DNA from: RGIG5299 sp045542315
GTDB lineage: Bacteria > Bacillota > Clostridia > Oscillospirales > RGIG5299
Assembly: GCA_045542315.1 (NCBI GenBank)
Contig: JAZQKU010000093.1
Span: 1-22,561 of the forward strand
DNA: 22,561 bases
Direction: 5' to 3'
A program made the translations under genes and the position numbers. Positions 1 to 8,419 of this stretch are shown here, one piece after another (the first letter of the stretch is position 1; each line of letters begins with the position of its first letter). The notes below the pieces were generated by a model, which ran no database searches, was not told where the DNA came from, and was given only the letters and a program-made list of their open reading frames with translations.

Positions 1-613
1 TATGCCAACCGGGACGGCCTTCGCCCCAGGGAGATGTCCAATGAGGCTCGCCGGGCTTTGCGGCCTTCCACAAAGCAAAATCAACGGCGCTTTCCTTTTG
101 CTCGTTAACGTCGATTCTGGCGCCCTCTTCAAGGTCGGAAAGCGGCTGATGTGAAAGCTTGCCGTATTCGTCAAAACGGTGGGTTCTGAAATAAACGTCG
201 CCGTTTGATTCGTATGCATAACCCTTATCGATAAGAGTCTTTACAAGATCGATTATTTCGGGAATATTCTCCGTTGCCTTGGGGTGAACTGTCGCTTCTC
301 TTATACCGAGCCCTGCGGCGTCTGTTTTGTATTCCGCAATAAACTTTTCGGCAATTTCCTTAACGGTAACGCCTTCCTCGTTTGCTTTTTTGATCATTTT
401 ATCGTCGATATCGGTGAAGTTCTGAACGAATGTTACCTCATAACCGATATACTCAAAAAATCTTCTCATCGCATCGAAGATGATGAGCGGACGGGAATTT
501 CCGAGATGAAAGAAGTTATAAACGGTGGGACCGCAACAGTACATTTTGATTTTTTTGTCTTCAATAGGTATAAATTCTTCTTTTTTGTTAGTGAGTGTAT
601 TAAAAAGCTTCAT
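1..613 (-). CDS. cysS: Cysteinyl-tRNA synthetase, N-terminal part (cut by window edge)
   Basis: Charges tRNA-Cys with cysteine in the cytoplasm. About 204 codons are present and the frame stays open to base 1. The N-terminal catalytic Rossmann core is visible: the CGPTVY segment at residues 27-32, whose Cys27 is the usual zinc ligand, and the class I HIGH signature in the form HLGN at 36-39. Near the truncated end is KPGEPHWTSPWGEGRPGWH (about 186-204), highly typical of CysS. The ATG at 613 is preceded by AAAGGA eight bases upstream. It follows cysE by 31 bases with no promoter or terminator between, so it is probably the last visible member of the long minus-strand operon. The KMSKS and anticodon-binding parts lie outside the window. 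The family assignment is very secure. Confidence 0.96.
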   Translation of the reverse strand, partial: MKLFNTLTNKKEEFIPIEDKKIKMYCCGPTVYNFFHLGNSRPLIIFDAMRRFFEYIGYEVTFVQNFTDIDDKMIKKANEEGVTVKEIAEKFIAEYKTDAAGLGIREATVHPKATENIPEIIDLVKTLIDKGYAYESNGDVYFRTHRFDEYGKLSHQPLSDLEEGARIDVNEQKESAVDFALWKAAKPGEPHWTSPWGEGRPGWH

Positions 614-644
614 AATATCGGTCCTTTCGTCTATAACCGTAAAA

Positions 645-1283
645 TTAGTTGTTTTCTTTTGCTTTAAGCTCTTTTTCAAGCTGATCGATTCTGAAATTCA
701 GCTTGCAGAGCTCTTGTGAAACGGGGTCGGGAATATGGATCTGGTCAAGCTGGTTGACCTTGACACCGTCCCTGACGACAACACGCGCAGGCACGCCTAC
801 GGCGGTTGAATTTGCGGGAACGTTTGAAAGCACAACCGCGCCCGAGGCGATCTTCGCATTGTCGCCTATAATAAGGGGACCGAGTACCTTTGCGCCCGAG
901 CCGACCATAACGTTGTTTCCGAGGGTGGGGTGACGCTTGCCCTTATCCTTACCGGTACCGCCGAGGGTAACCCCCTGATAGATAAGGCAGTTATCTCCCA
1001 TCTCAACGGTCTCACCTATAACAACGCCGGTGCCGTGGTCGATAAACAATCCCTTTCCGATAGTTGCGCCGGGGTGTATTTCAATGCCGGTCCTTCTTCT
1101 TGCTCTCTCCGATATCCATCTTGCAAGGAAATAATGCTTTTTTAAATAAAGCTTATGAGCAAGTCGGTAGCTTCTTATAGCCTTGAAGCCCGAATACAGA
1201 AAATATATTTCAATAGAAGAACGGGCGGCAGGATCCTTTTCTTTAATTAATGCAATTTCTTCTCTTAATTCTTTTAATTTCAT
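645..1283 (-). CDS. cysE: Serine O-acetyltransferase
   Basis: Acetylates L-serine with acetyl-CoA to give O-acetylserine, the first committed step of cysteine synthesis, in the cytoplasm. The 212 residues have a short helical N-terminus (1-65), then left-handed beta-helix hexapeptide repeats from about 66 to 170. Asp82-His83 within IDHGTG matches the catalytic pair of the family, and RHPTLG (117-122) carries the second active-site His118. The loop TLGGTGKDKGKRHP and the ending VGVPARVV are typical. The protein is shorter than enterobacterial CysE (about 270), as is usual in Firmicutes, which lack much of the N-terminal helical domain. The C-terminal 40 residues look helical, possibly coiled coil. 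The start codon overlaps the pgsA stop (ATGA), so translation is probably coupled. Its neighbour cysS uses the cysteine made by this pathway. Confidence 0.95.
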   Translation of the reverse strand: MKLKELREEIALIKEKDPAARSSIEIYFLYSGFKAIRSYRLAHKLYLKKHYFLARWISERARRRTGIEIHPGATIGKGLFIDHGTGVVIGETVEMGDNCLIYQGVTLGGTGKDKGKRHPTLGNNVMVGSGAKVLGPLIIGDNAKIASGAVVLSNVPANSTAVGVPARVVVRDGVKVNQLDQIHIPDPVSQELCKLNFRIDQLEKELKAKENN

Positions 1284-1876
1284 TGTTTGCTTTCAAGCTC
1301 CTTCAGCTTTGAAATATACATTTTCAGATATGGGAAAAGTGAAATGAGAGTTATAACTCCCGCAAGGCAAATGAGCAAGAAGATCACAGTGTTTAAATTA
1401 AACAGTGATGCAAAGAAGGAAAGTGCAACAGTTACCGATTGAATACAGGTCTTTACCTTGCCCCATATCGAAGCGCCGATAACCGCGCCTTTTTTAGCGG
1501 TGTATTTTCGAAGAAGTGAAACTGTGATTTCACGCGCCAAAATAACGGAAAGCGGTATAAGATACCAAAAAGCAAGAGAACCCACAAAGAAATCTCTTAC
1601 CATAAAGGCAAACATAGAACCTATAATGAGAATCTTATCTGCAAAGGGATCAAGAATCTTTCCCTTATCCGATATCAAATTGTGTTTTCTTGCATAGTGG
1701 CCGTCAAGAGCGTCGGTAAGCATTGCAAGCCCGAAAAATGCGCCCGACAAAACTATAAACGCTATTTTCAAGGCACCGTCAAACACAACGGAAAGAAGCA
1801 AAAACAAAACAACGAACGGTGTTGCCGCTATTCTTAAATAACATAAAAAATTAGGTATATCCTCTTTTTTAATCAT
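1280..1876 (-). CDS. pgsA: CDP-diacylglycerol--glycerol-3-phosphate 3-phosphatidyltransferase
   Basis: Membrane enzyme that makes phosphatidylglycerol phosphate from CDP-diacylglycerol and glycerol-3-phosphate. The complete CDP-alcohol phosphotransferase signature is present at residues 55-80: D55, D58-G59, A62-R63, then G72, D76 and D80 with canonical spacing. The rest is hydrophobic, with about five or six membrane segments, and 198 residues is a normal length. The frame stays open upstream to a TTG at 1891, but the ATG at 1876 is preferred: it has a GAAGGG ribosome binding site seven bases upstream, which would lie inside the coding sequence if the TTG were used. The gene starts 11 bases after rimO and overlaps cysE by four bases. 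The recA/recX/rimO/pgsA grouping resembles arrangements known from Firmicutes. Confidence 0.93.
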   Translation of the reverse strand: MIKKEDIPNFLCYLRIAATPFVVLFLLLSVVFDGALKIAFIVLSGAFFGLAMLTDALDGHYARKHNLISDKGKILDPFADKILIIGSMFAFMVRDFFVGSLAFWYLIPLSVILAREITVSLLRKYTAKKGAVIGASIWGKVKTCIQSVTVALSFFASLFNLNTVIFLLICLAGVITLISLFPYLKMYISKLKELESKQ

Positions 1877-1887
1877 TATATATCCCT

Positions 1888-3210
1888 TCAAATCGCACTG
1901 CCGAAAAGGTCGGAGCCTTCGGCATCTTCAATGAGAATATCAATAAATTCACCGATGTTTACCGTTTTATCGGAGGTGAAGAATATTCTTCCGTCAACGT
2001 CAGGTGCCTCGTAGCGGGTTCTTCCGAAGAAGACCTCTGCATATTTATCAAAGCCCTCAGCCAAAACGGTTACGGTCTTACCAATAAGAGCCCTTGACTT
2101 TTCGTCGGCAATAAACTCTTGCTCGGTTCTTATAATGTCGGCTCTTCTGTTCTTTTCCTTCTCGGAAACCTGAGAGGGAAGAGAATATGCAATGGTGTTT
2201 TCCTCACGTGAATAAGGGAAAACTCCCAAACGGTCAAACTTAACTGTCTTAATGAAATCAACCATCTCATTAAACTGTGCTCTCGTTTCACCGGGATATC
2301 CGGCAATAAGAGTAGTTCTGATAACTGCGTCGGGAAGCTTTGCGCGAATCTTTGCAATAAGCGCTTCAAGCATCTCCTTATCGCCCTTTCTTCTCATCGA
2401 TTTGAGAATTTCGGCGTTGCAATGCTGTATCGGAATATCAAAGTAATTAACGAGATTTTCGTGCTTTTCATAAACGTCAAGAAGCTCGTCGGTTATTCTT
2501 TCGGGGTAACAGTAAAGCACTCTTACCCACTTAAGACCTTCAATCTTGCAAACCTTATCCAAAAGCTCGGGAAGCATAGCCTTTTTGTAAAGATCAACAC
2601 CGTATGAGGTAGTATCCTGTGATATCAAGGTTAATTCCTTTACACCATTTGCTGCAAGCAACCGTGCCTCGTCAACAATGCTTTCAACAGTTCTGCTTCT
2701 GAGACCGCCCCTTATTGCGGGAATTGCGCAGTAGCTGCAACCGTTTGAGCAGCCCTCCGATATTTTTATGTAAGCCGTGTAGAAAGGAGTGGTGATTTCT
2801 CTTTTACAGTTGATATCATGCTCTCTGACGGGGAGAAAAGAGGTGTATTTTTCGCCTCTCATAACTGCGTCGCAAGCTTCAACGACCTTTAAATAGCTTC
2901 CGGTACCGATAAAAGCATCGACCTCGGGAAGCTCGCTTTCTATTTCGTTTTTATAACGCTCCGAAAGGCAACCCGCAACAACGATATGACCAACCTTGCC
3001 TTCCTTTTTAAGCAGGGTCATTTCAAAGATATCTTCGATTGCTTCTTCCTTTGCGGCTTGAATGAATCCACAGGTGTTAATAAGCACGATGTCAGCAACG
3101 TCCGCATGTGGAGATATTACGTAGCCTGCCTCCTTTAATGCGGCAAGCATCATTTCGGTATCAACTAAATTTTTAGCGCATCCGAGCGAAATAGGAAAAA
3201 CTTTAGCCAT
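1888..3210 (-). CDS. rimO: Ribosomal protein uS12 (Asp) methylthiotransferase
   Basis: Radical-SAM methylthiotransferase that modifies a conserved aspartate of ribosomal protein S12. The 440 residues show the full three-part layout. The N-terminal UPF0004 domain has cluster cysteines C11, C47 and C81. The radical-SAM core has CSNGCSYC (C154, C158, C161) followed by AIPAIRGGLRSR. A C-terminal TRAM-like beta domain runs from about 375 to 440. MiaB is the related alternative. The compact length, the start MAKVFPISLGCAKNLVDTE and the short C-terminus point to RimO. The ATG has a GAGGA ribosome binding site overlapping the recX stop codon, so the two are probably translated in sequence from one mRNA. 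Confidence 0.94.
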   Translation of the reverse strand: MAKVFPISLGCAKNLVDTEMMLAALKEAGYVISPHADVADIVLINTCGFIQAAKEEAIEDIFEMTLLKKEGKVGHIVVAGCLSERYKNEIESELPEVDAFIGTGSYLKVVEACDAVMRGEKYTSFLPVREHDINCKREITTPFYTAYIKISEGCSNGCSYCAIPAIRGGLRSRTVESIVDEARLLAANGVKELTLISQDTTSYGVDLYKKAMLPELLDKVCKIEGLKWVRVLYCYPERITDELLDVYEKHENLVNYFDIPIQHCNAEILKSMRRKGDKEMLEALIAKIRAKLPDAVIRTTLIAGYPGETRAQFNEMVDFIKTVKFDRLGVFPYSREENTIAYSLPSQVSEKEKNRRADIIRTEQEFIADEKSRALIGKTVTVLAEGFDKYAEVFFGRTRYEAPDVDGRIFFTSDKTVNIGEFIDILIEDAEGSDLFGSAI

Positions 3211-3212
3211 TT

Positions 3213-3848
3213 TCAGTCCTCAAAATCAAAATTGTCTGTGTATTTTTTTAACTTTTCTTTAATTTCGGAATAATCGTAACCGAGTCTTGCAAGCTTTGCG
3301 ATAAGCTTATTCCTCGATTTCAAATCGTTAAGATCGTAATGGGAAGCAACCTGCGAGATAAGCTCGCTCAAAACGTCGGGCCCTTCAAAATCGGCAAAAT
3401 AACGGTCGCAGACCTCGTTTGCAATATCCTTCGGAACACCTTTTTCATAAAAAAACTGCATAACTCTGTTTTTTCCGAAGCCTTTGGTTTCGTGAAGCAC
3501 CGAAACGGCGTTTTCCGCGAAGCGATAATCGTTAAGATAGTCGTTTTTAACGAGATAATCTACGGTTTCTTCGGTAACCTCTCGCAAAACACCTTTTTCA
3601 GTAAGCTTTTTTCGCATAGCTGAAACGGTAACCGCACCGCGTGAAAGGGTATCGAACGCTTTGATCTTTGCAAATTTTTTATTGTCCTTTAACAGAATTT
3701 CATCTAAAACCGACGCATTAAACTCGTTTTCGGGAAAGAGTGAATATTCGTAAATAAATTCCTCGTAAACCGTAAAAGAATATTCTCCGTCGATATAAAC
3801 GTTAACTCTGCCGTCGCGCTTTGTAGGCTTTAACTCGGTGATCTTCAT
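3213..3848 (-). CDS. recX: Regulatory protein RecX
   Basis: Small helical protein that binds RecA filaments and modulates recombination. The 211 residues open with a beta-rich segment (MKITELKPTKRDGRVNVYID) typical of Firmicute RecX, followed by tandem three-helix RecX repeats. Examples are LSRGAVTVSAMRKKLTEKG, DYLVKNDYLNDYRFAENAV, FGKNRVMQFFYEKGV and KLARLGYDYSEIKEKL. The length fits the longer Gram-positive RecX. Its ATG overlaps the recA stop by one base (TGATG), a classic coupled arrangement that places RecX dosage directly under recA translation. Sequence conservation in this family is low, so the gene pair with recA is important support. Confidence 0.93.
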   Translation of the reverse strand: MKITELKPTKRDGRVNVYIDGEYSFTVYEEFIYEYSLFPENEFNASVLDEILLKDNKKFAKIKAFDTLSRGAVTVSAMRKKLTEKGVLREVTEETVDYLVKNDYLNDYRFAENAVSVLHETKGFGKNRVMQFFYEKGVPKDIANEVCDRYFADFEGPDVLSELISQVASHYDLNDLKSRNKLIAKLARLGYDYSEIKEKLKKYTDNFDFED

Positions 3849-4945
3849 CAGTTAAAATCGTCCGCAATGATGTCAATGGAGCCGTCGTCATCGTCCTTTG
3901 CCGCGGCTTTTACCTTTGCGGGGGCCTTCGTTTCCTTTTTGGGAGCCTCAGACTTGCTATCCTTATTAAGACAAGCGTCCATTATCTTATCGGAAATTTC
4001 CTTCTGAACGTCGGGATTATTTTTCAAGAACTCCTTGGCGTTATCACGGCCCTGACCGATCTTAACACCGTTATAAGAGAACCATGAACCGCTTTTTTCA
4101 ACGATACCGAGCTTTGCGCCGATATCTACAAGCTCGCCGACTCTCGAAATACCTGTGCCGTACATAATATCGAATTCGGTATCCTTAAAGGGGGGTGCAA
4201 CCTTGTTTTTAACGACCTTTGCCTTGGTTCTTGCGCCGATTGCCTCGGTGCCGTTTTTGAGAATCTCACCCTTGCGGATATCAATTCGAACGGACGCGAA
4301 ATATTTGAGAGCAAGACCGCCGGTGGTAGTTTCGGGATTACCGTAAACCACACCTATCTTCTGACGGAGCTGATTTATGAAAATTGCAACGGTGTTGCCC
4401 TTTGAAATTGCGCTTGAGAGCTTGCGAAGGGCAGAGGACATAAGTCTTGCCTGTGAGCCAACAGAGGGTGCGCCGATATCGCCTTCAAATTCCTGACGGG
4501 GAACGAGAGCTGCAACCGAGTCAACGACGATAACGTCGATAGCGCCGCTTCGAACAAGGGCCTCGGTGATCTCCAACGCTTCCTCGCCGCCGCTGGGCTG
4601 TGAAACTAAAAGCGCGTCAACGTCAACGCCGAGATTCTTTGCGTAAACAGGGTCAAGAGCATGCTCTGCATCAACGAAAGCAGCAGTGCCGCCGGCCTTC
4701 TGTGCCTCTGCAATAATGTGAAGGGCAACGGTGGTCTTACCGGAAGACTCGGGACCGTAGATCTCGACGATTCTTCCTTTGGGAACGCCGCCGATACCGA
4801 GAGCAAGGTCAAGACCTATTGAGCCTGTGGGAATTGCCTCAACGTTGAGCGCTGAGCTTTCGCCGAGCACCATAACGGCGCCCTGACCGAATTTCTTTTG
4901 TATTTGTTCAATTGCTGTCTGTAATGCTTTCTGCTTTTCATCCAT
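3848..4945 (-). CDS. recA: Recombinase RecA
   Basis: ATP-dependent DNA strand exchange protein and SOS co-protease. The 365 residues show Walker A GPESSGKT at 64-71, catalytic Glu94 region (VDAEHALD), Walker B VIVVDS at 138-143, and the NQLRQKIGVVYGNPETTTGG segment (191-210) at the allosteric and DNA-binding L2 region. The C-terminal tail is first Lys/Ala rich and then strongly acidic (DDDD and DDFN end), as in many RecA proteins. The frame is open to an ATG at 4957, but the ATG at 4945 is preferred. AAGGATGTG, nearly a full Shine-Dalgarno match, precedes it by seven bases, and the upstream ATG lies inside that site. Only 14 bases separate it from the prmC stop. No LexA-type box is visible there, so recA seems to depend on the upstream operon promoter. 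Confidence 0.97.
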   Translation of the reverse strand: MDEKQKALQTAIEQIQKKFGQGAVMVLGESSALNVEAIPTGSIGLDLALGIGGVPKGRIVEIYGPESSGKTTVALHIIAEAQKAGGTAAFVDAEHALDPVYAKNLGVDVDALLVSQPSGGEEALEITEALVRSGAIDVIVVDSVAALVPRQEFEGDIGAPSVGSQARLMSSALRKLSSAISKGNTVAIFINQLRQKIGVVYGNPETTTGGLALKYFASVRIDIRKGEILKNGTEAIGARTKAKVVKNKVAPPFKDTEFDIMYGTGISRVGELVDIGAKLGIVEKSGSWFSYNGVKIGQGRDNAKEFLKNNPDVQKEISDKIMDACLNKDSKSEAPKKETKAPAKVKAAAKDDDDGSIDIIADDFN

Positions 4946-4959
4946 TTTTAAGCACATCC

Positions 4960-5790
4960 TTAAAATATATTTCTGAAAATTAAAACTCTGTTATTGCCCG
5001 AATAATCGTTTATAAGCTCCAAAAACTCATAGCCGTTATCGGTAAATATTTTTTTAACGCTGTTTGCCTGATTTTCGCCTATTTCAACAATAAATAAGCC
5101 GTCGGGCTTAAGCGAACCCTTTTGGACCGTTGCAAGTGCACGGTAAAAGTCCAAGCCGTCATCACCGCCGAAAAGTGCAAGTGATGGCTCGAATTTAAGC
5201 TCTGCCTGGAGTGTTTCCATTTCTGTTTTATCAAGATATGGGGGATTTGAAAGAATAACGTCGGCGGGAACGGGAGCTGTATCCTTCGTTATATCGTATT
5301 TGTAAAGTGAAACGTCTACGCCGTTTTGACGGGCATTAAGCTCTGCAAGCTTAAGCGCGTTTTCCGAAATATCAAAAAGTGACATCTTACAGCGCACGTT
5401 TTTCGAAACGGCAATTCCTATACAACCCGAACCGGTGCAAAGGTCATAGACCGTGTCACCTTTTTTGATATACCTCAAAGCCGCATCAACGAGAATTTCG
5501 GTATCCTGCCTCGGGATGAGGACGTCGCTTGAAAGGCGAAAGGGAAGAGAATAAAACTCCCAGCTTCCTATTATATATTGCAGGGGCTCGCGATTTGCGC
5601 GACGCCTGCACATATCCAAAAACTGTTCTGCCTTGGAATTATCGGTAACTTCGGATTGCTGTCCGATAGTTGTCAATTTATGACCGAACACCTCAAAAAA
5701 GAGCTCTTTTGCATCAAATTCGCTGTATTCGATTTTTGCGGCACGCAATATAGAGTAGCCTTCTTTGAAAATATCTTTTTCAGTTACCAT
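4960..5790 (-). CDS. prmC: Peptide chain release factor N5-glutamine methyltransferase
   Basis: SAM-dependent enzyme that methylates the glutamine of the GGQ motif in release factors RF1 and RF2. The 276 residues have an N-terminal helical domain (1-75), the linker motif IPRQDTE (92-98), the SAM-binding glycine loop DLCTGSGCIG (117-126), and the catalytic SNPPYL (181-186) that binds the substrate glutamine. The length is normal. The ATG lies within the last codons of the DUF1385 gene (seven-base overlap). In many Firmicutes prmC sits beside prfA and the yqhQ-like gene. Here the yqhQ-like gene is retained but prfA is not in the window, and recA follows directly. Confidence 0.95.
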   Translation of the reverse strand: MVTEKDIFKEGYSILRAAKIEYSEFDAKELFFEVFGHKLTTIGQQSEVTDNSKAEQFLDMCRRRANREPLQYIIGSWEFYSLPFRLSSDVLIPRQDTEILVDAALRYIKKGDTVYDLCTGSGCIGIAVSKNVRCKMSLFDISENALKLAELNARQNGVDVSLYKYDITKDTAPVPADVILSNPPYLDKTEMETLQAELKFEPSLALFGGDDGLDFYRALATVQKGSLKPDGLFIVEIGENQANSVKKIFTDNGYEFLELINDYSGNNRVLIFRNIF

Positions 5791-6758
5791 TTTGCATCAT
5801 CCGAATTTTCCGGAATTACCGCTTCCATTGATTTTATAGCTACCTCTATCTGACTCTCGTCAGGCTCTCTTGTGGTAATCTTCTGGAGCGCCTTGCCTGG
5901 TGCTGAAATTATACGGGTGAAAAGATTATCGTGCTTTCCGGCAATCTTGATAAGCTCGTAGCTTATACCCGAAACGATAGGTAAAAATGCAAGCTTACAC
6001 AGAAATCTCAAAAATACATTTCCCACGGGAAAGATCGGGAGCATAAATATCGCCATGCTGATAAGCATAACTATAATCAGAAAGCTTGTTCCGCAGCGGG
6101 GGTGCTCACGGCTTTGCATCTTTACGTTTTCAACGGTTAAGGGAAGACCCGCTTCATAGCAGAAAATAGTCTTGTGCTCCGCGCCGTGATACTCGAAAAC
6201 TCGCTTAATGCTCTTTGTTTGAGAAACCAATAGCATATAACCGACAAGAATCAGGATCTTTATAACTCCCTCAATAACGGAAATAAGACTTTTGTTAAGG
6301 CTTCCGCCGCAAAGCCAATTTATTCCCGCGGTAATATATGTGGGCGCAAAAATAAAGAGAAAAACGCTTAAAAGTAAGCCGAGAATGAGCGAAACGGTAA
6401 GAGCGATATCCAGAACGGAAACCCCCGTCTTTTTTGAAAACCATTTTTCAAATTTTGAGGGCTCTTCGACCTCGTCGTCAATTCCCGAAAGCTCTGCAGA
6501 CCTCATTATCGTCTTGGTTCCCGTGATCATACTCGAAATAAAAATAAACGAGCCTCTTACGAAAGGGATCTTTGCTATTTTACTTTTTTTCTTCGTTTCC
6601 GAAACGGTTTCGAGAGTGATTTCTTTTGTCTGCTCGTTTCTGACGGCAAGGGCGGTCTTGTAGGGGCCCTTCATCATAACGCCCTCGATTACCGCCTGAC
6701 CTCCGATAGAGGTCTTCATAACGGGGCAGCTTTCGCTGTTTTTAACTGATTTATCCAT
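5784..6758 (-). CDS. DUF1385 family membrane protein (YqhQ-like)
   Basis: Conserved integral membrane protein of unknown biochemical role, common in Firmicutes and often found next to prmC or prfA. The 324 residues carry the family signatures GGQAVIEGVMMKGP (19-32), a histidine-rich segment YHGAEHK (190-196) and HPRCGTSF (219-226). The conserved His, Glu and Cys residues look like a potential metal or catalytic site. Hydrophobic segments fall at about 116-140, 158-179, 224-247 and 250-268. The frame also contains a GTG at 6767, but the ATG at 6758 is chosen because GGTGA lies about six bases before it and overlaps that GTG. It follows fakA by 14 bases and overlaps prmC. The family call is firm; the function is not known. 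Confidence 0.92.
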   Translation of the reverse strand: MDKSVKNSESCPVMKTSIGGQAVIEGVMMKGPYKTALAVRNEQTKEITLETVSETKKKSKIAKIPFVRGSFIFISSMITGTKTIMRSAELSGIDDEVEEPSKFEKWFSKKTGVSVLDIALTVSLILGLLLSVFLFIFAPTYITAGINWLCGGSLNKSLISVIEGVIKILILVGYMLLVSQTKSIKRVFEYHGAEHKTIFCYEAGLPLTVENVKMQSREHPRCGTSFLIIVMLISMAIFMLPIFPVGNVFLRFLCKLAFLPIVSGISYELIKIAGKHDNLFTRIISAPGKALQKITTREPDESQIEVAIKSMEAVIPENSDDAKW

Positions 6759-6772
6759 AAATTTCACCGTAA

Positions 6773-8407
6773 TTATTCGGCAGAGATGATGTAATAATAA
6801 ACGGGCTGTCCGCCGGGAATTACGTTTATCTCAACGTTTGAAAGGGAAGCGGCTTCAACTATCTTGTTTGCGTCCTCTTCCGAAACGCCTTCGCCGTAAA
6901 ATACGTTGACGTAGCTTACGCTTTCGTCGATTATCTTTGAAATAACGTTTTTAAAGCATTCCTCGGTGTTGTCTGTAACGGAGGATACCTTACCTTCAAC
7001 AAGTCCGAGATACTGGCCTTCCTTGATTGAGTGACCGTCAAACTCCGAATCTCTTGCGGCAAAGGTAATGCTTGCGGTTTTTACCTTGGAAGCTGCTTCG
7101 GTCATATTGGCTATGTTATCGTCCTCTTCACTTGCACCGTCGAATGCCAACATTGCTGAAATGCCCTGAGGAACGGTCTTTGTGGGTAATACGATAACGC
7201 GTCTGTCGGCTATTGAAACTACCTGCTCTGCAGCCATAATGATATTTTTATTGTTGGGAAGGACGAAAACGGTCTTTGCGGGGGTTGCCTGTACCGCGCT
7301 TAAAAGATCGTCGGTGCTGGGGTTCATAGTCTGACCGCCTTCAACAACTACGTCAACGGCAAGGTCGGCAAATAACGCCGAAAGCCCTTCACCTGCGCAA
7401 ACCGAAACAAATCCGTAATCGTTAACGGGCTCTGCAAAGGGATATTTGGGTGCGGGAGCAGCATCTTCGACCTTGGGGGCGGATTTTTCGGTGTGTTGCA
7501 TCTTCATATTTTCAACCTTTATGTTAATAAGGTCGCCGAATGCAATGCCTTCTTCAAGAACTTTGCCGGGATTGTTGGTGTGAACGTGAAGCTTGATGAT
7601 ACCCTCGTCCTCAACCAGAACTATGCTGTCGCCGATCCTCTGAAGGAAAGAGTTGAGTGCAGATGAGTCAGCCTGGGTGGTGCGGGAAATGACAAGCTCG
7701 GTGCAATAAGCGAATTTAATGTCCTCGGTGTTGAAGGTTCCGAAATCAGCCATAGCGGAAACTTCCTCGTCGGCTCCTTCATTCCTTGCAACGACCTCGC
7801 CGTTTTTAATAACGGCATAGATACCCTCGAGAATTTTAACGAATCCGTCGCCGCCTGCATCAACAACGTTTGCCTGCTTGAGAACGGGAAGCATTTTTGG
7901 GGTATCGTTAAGAGTGTTTATGGCAGCGGAAAGAATTTCCTCAATAACCTCAACGGGTGATTTCGTTGATCGTGCGCATCTCATGCCCTTTTCGGCAGCA
8001 ACGCGTGCAACGGTGAGAATGGTGCCCTCGGTGGGCTTTCTTACTGCGCCGTAAGCATTTTTGACACCGGCTTCAAGACCTTTTGCAAATTCAAAGGCAG
8101 AAACGGTAGCCTTTCCCTTAAACTGACGCGAAAAGCCTCTGAACAAAAGAGAAAGAATGACGCCCGAGTTTCCTCTTGCGCCTTTGAGCATTGCCATTGC
8201 GGCAGTATCGGCCACGTTGCTTATCGGGCTGTTGCCATCGATAAGCATAAGCTCCTTTCGTGCCGCAGAGATGGTCATCGACATATTTGTACCGGTATCG
8301 CCGTCGGGAACGGGGAATACGTTTAAATTATTTACTTCTTCTTTATGGTTTTCAAGGTTATTTGCAGCTGAAATAACCATATCTCTAAAAATTTTACCGT
8401 TAATCAT
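6773..8407 (-). CDS. fakA: Fatty acid kinase ATP-binding subunit FakA (DAK2 domain, YloV family)
   Basis: Predicted kinase subunit that, with a fatty-acid-carrying DegV/FakB partner, phosphorylates exogenous fatty acids to acyl-phosphates for phospholipid synthesis. The 544 residues begin with a DhaL/DAK2 nucleotide-binding domain (about 1-200). It contains NVFPVPDGDTGTNM (29-42), whose Asp35 and Asp37 bind magnesium, and KGARGNSGVILS. A middle domain follows, then a DegV-like C-terminal domain. ATG at 8407 is preceded by AAGGCGGTG. Pairing with the Asp23/Gls24 gene just upstream matches the yloU-yloV order of Bacillus subtilis. No FakB gene is in the window. The downstream pgsA gives a loose lipid link within the same operon. 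Confidence 0.94.
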   Translation of the reverse strand: MINGKIFRDMVISAANNLENHKEEVNNLNVFPVPDGDTGTNMSMTISAARKELMLIDGNSPISNVADTAAMAMLKGARGNSGVILSLLFRGFSRQFKGKATVSAFEFAKGLEAGVKNAYGAVRKPTEGTILTVARVAAEKGMRCARSTKSPVEVIEEILSAAINTLNDTPKMLPVLKQANVVDAGGDGFVKILEGIYAVIKNGEVVARNEGADEEVSAMADFGTFNTEDIKFAYCTELVISRTTQADSSALNSFLQRIGDSIVLVEDEGIIKLHVHTNNPGKVLEEGIAFGDLINIKVENMKMQHTEKSAPKVEDAAPAPKYPFAEPVNDYGFVSVCAGEGLSALFADLAVDVVVEGGQTMNPSTDDLLSAVQATPAKTVFVLPNNKNIIMAAEQVVSIADRRVIVLPTKTVPQGISAMLAFDGASEEDDNIANMTEAASKVKTASITFAARDSEFDGHSIKEGQYLGLVEGKVSSVTDNTEECFKNVISKIIDESVSYVNVFYGEGVSEEDANKIVEAASLSNVEINVIPGGQPVYYYIISAE

Positions 8408-8419
8408 TTGAACACCGCC

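Noticed and set aside
614..644. T-box or other riboswitch before cysS
   Set aside because: Only 31 bases separate the genes, which is too short for a leader of this type.
284..667. Plus-strand reading frame of 127 codons near the left edge
   Set aside because: It is antisense to the cysS coding region, whose protein motifs are clear; it has no family resemblance.
1877..1891. Longer pgsA start at TTG 1891 (adds five residues)
   Set aside because: The GAAGGG ribosome binding site for the ATG at 1876 lies inside this extension, and the ATG spacing is better.
4946..4957. Longer recA start at ATG 4957
   Set aside because: It lies within the AAGGATGTG site that serves ATG 4945 and has no separate ribosome binding site.
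4950..5000. Searched for a LexA/DinR box (GAAC-N4-GTTC) in front of recA
   Set aside because: No matching sequence was found in the prmC-recA junction or close upstream.
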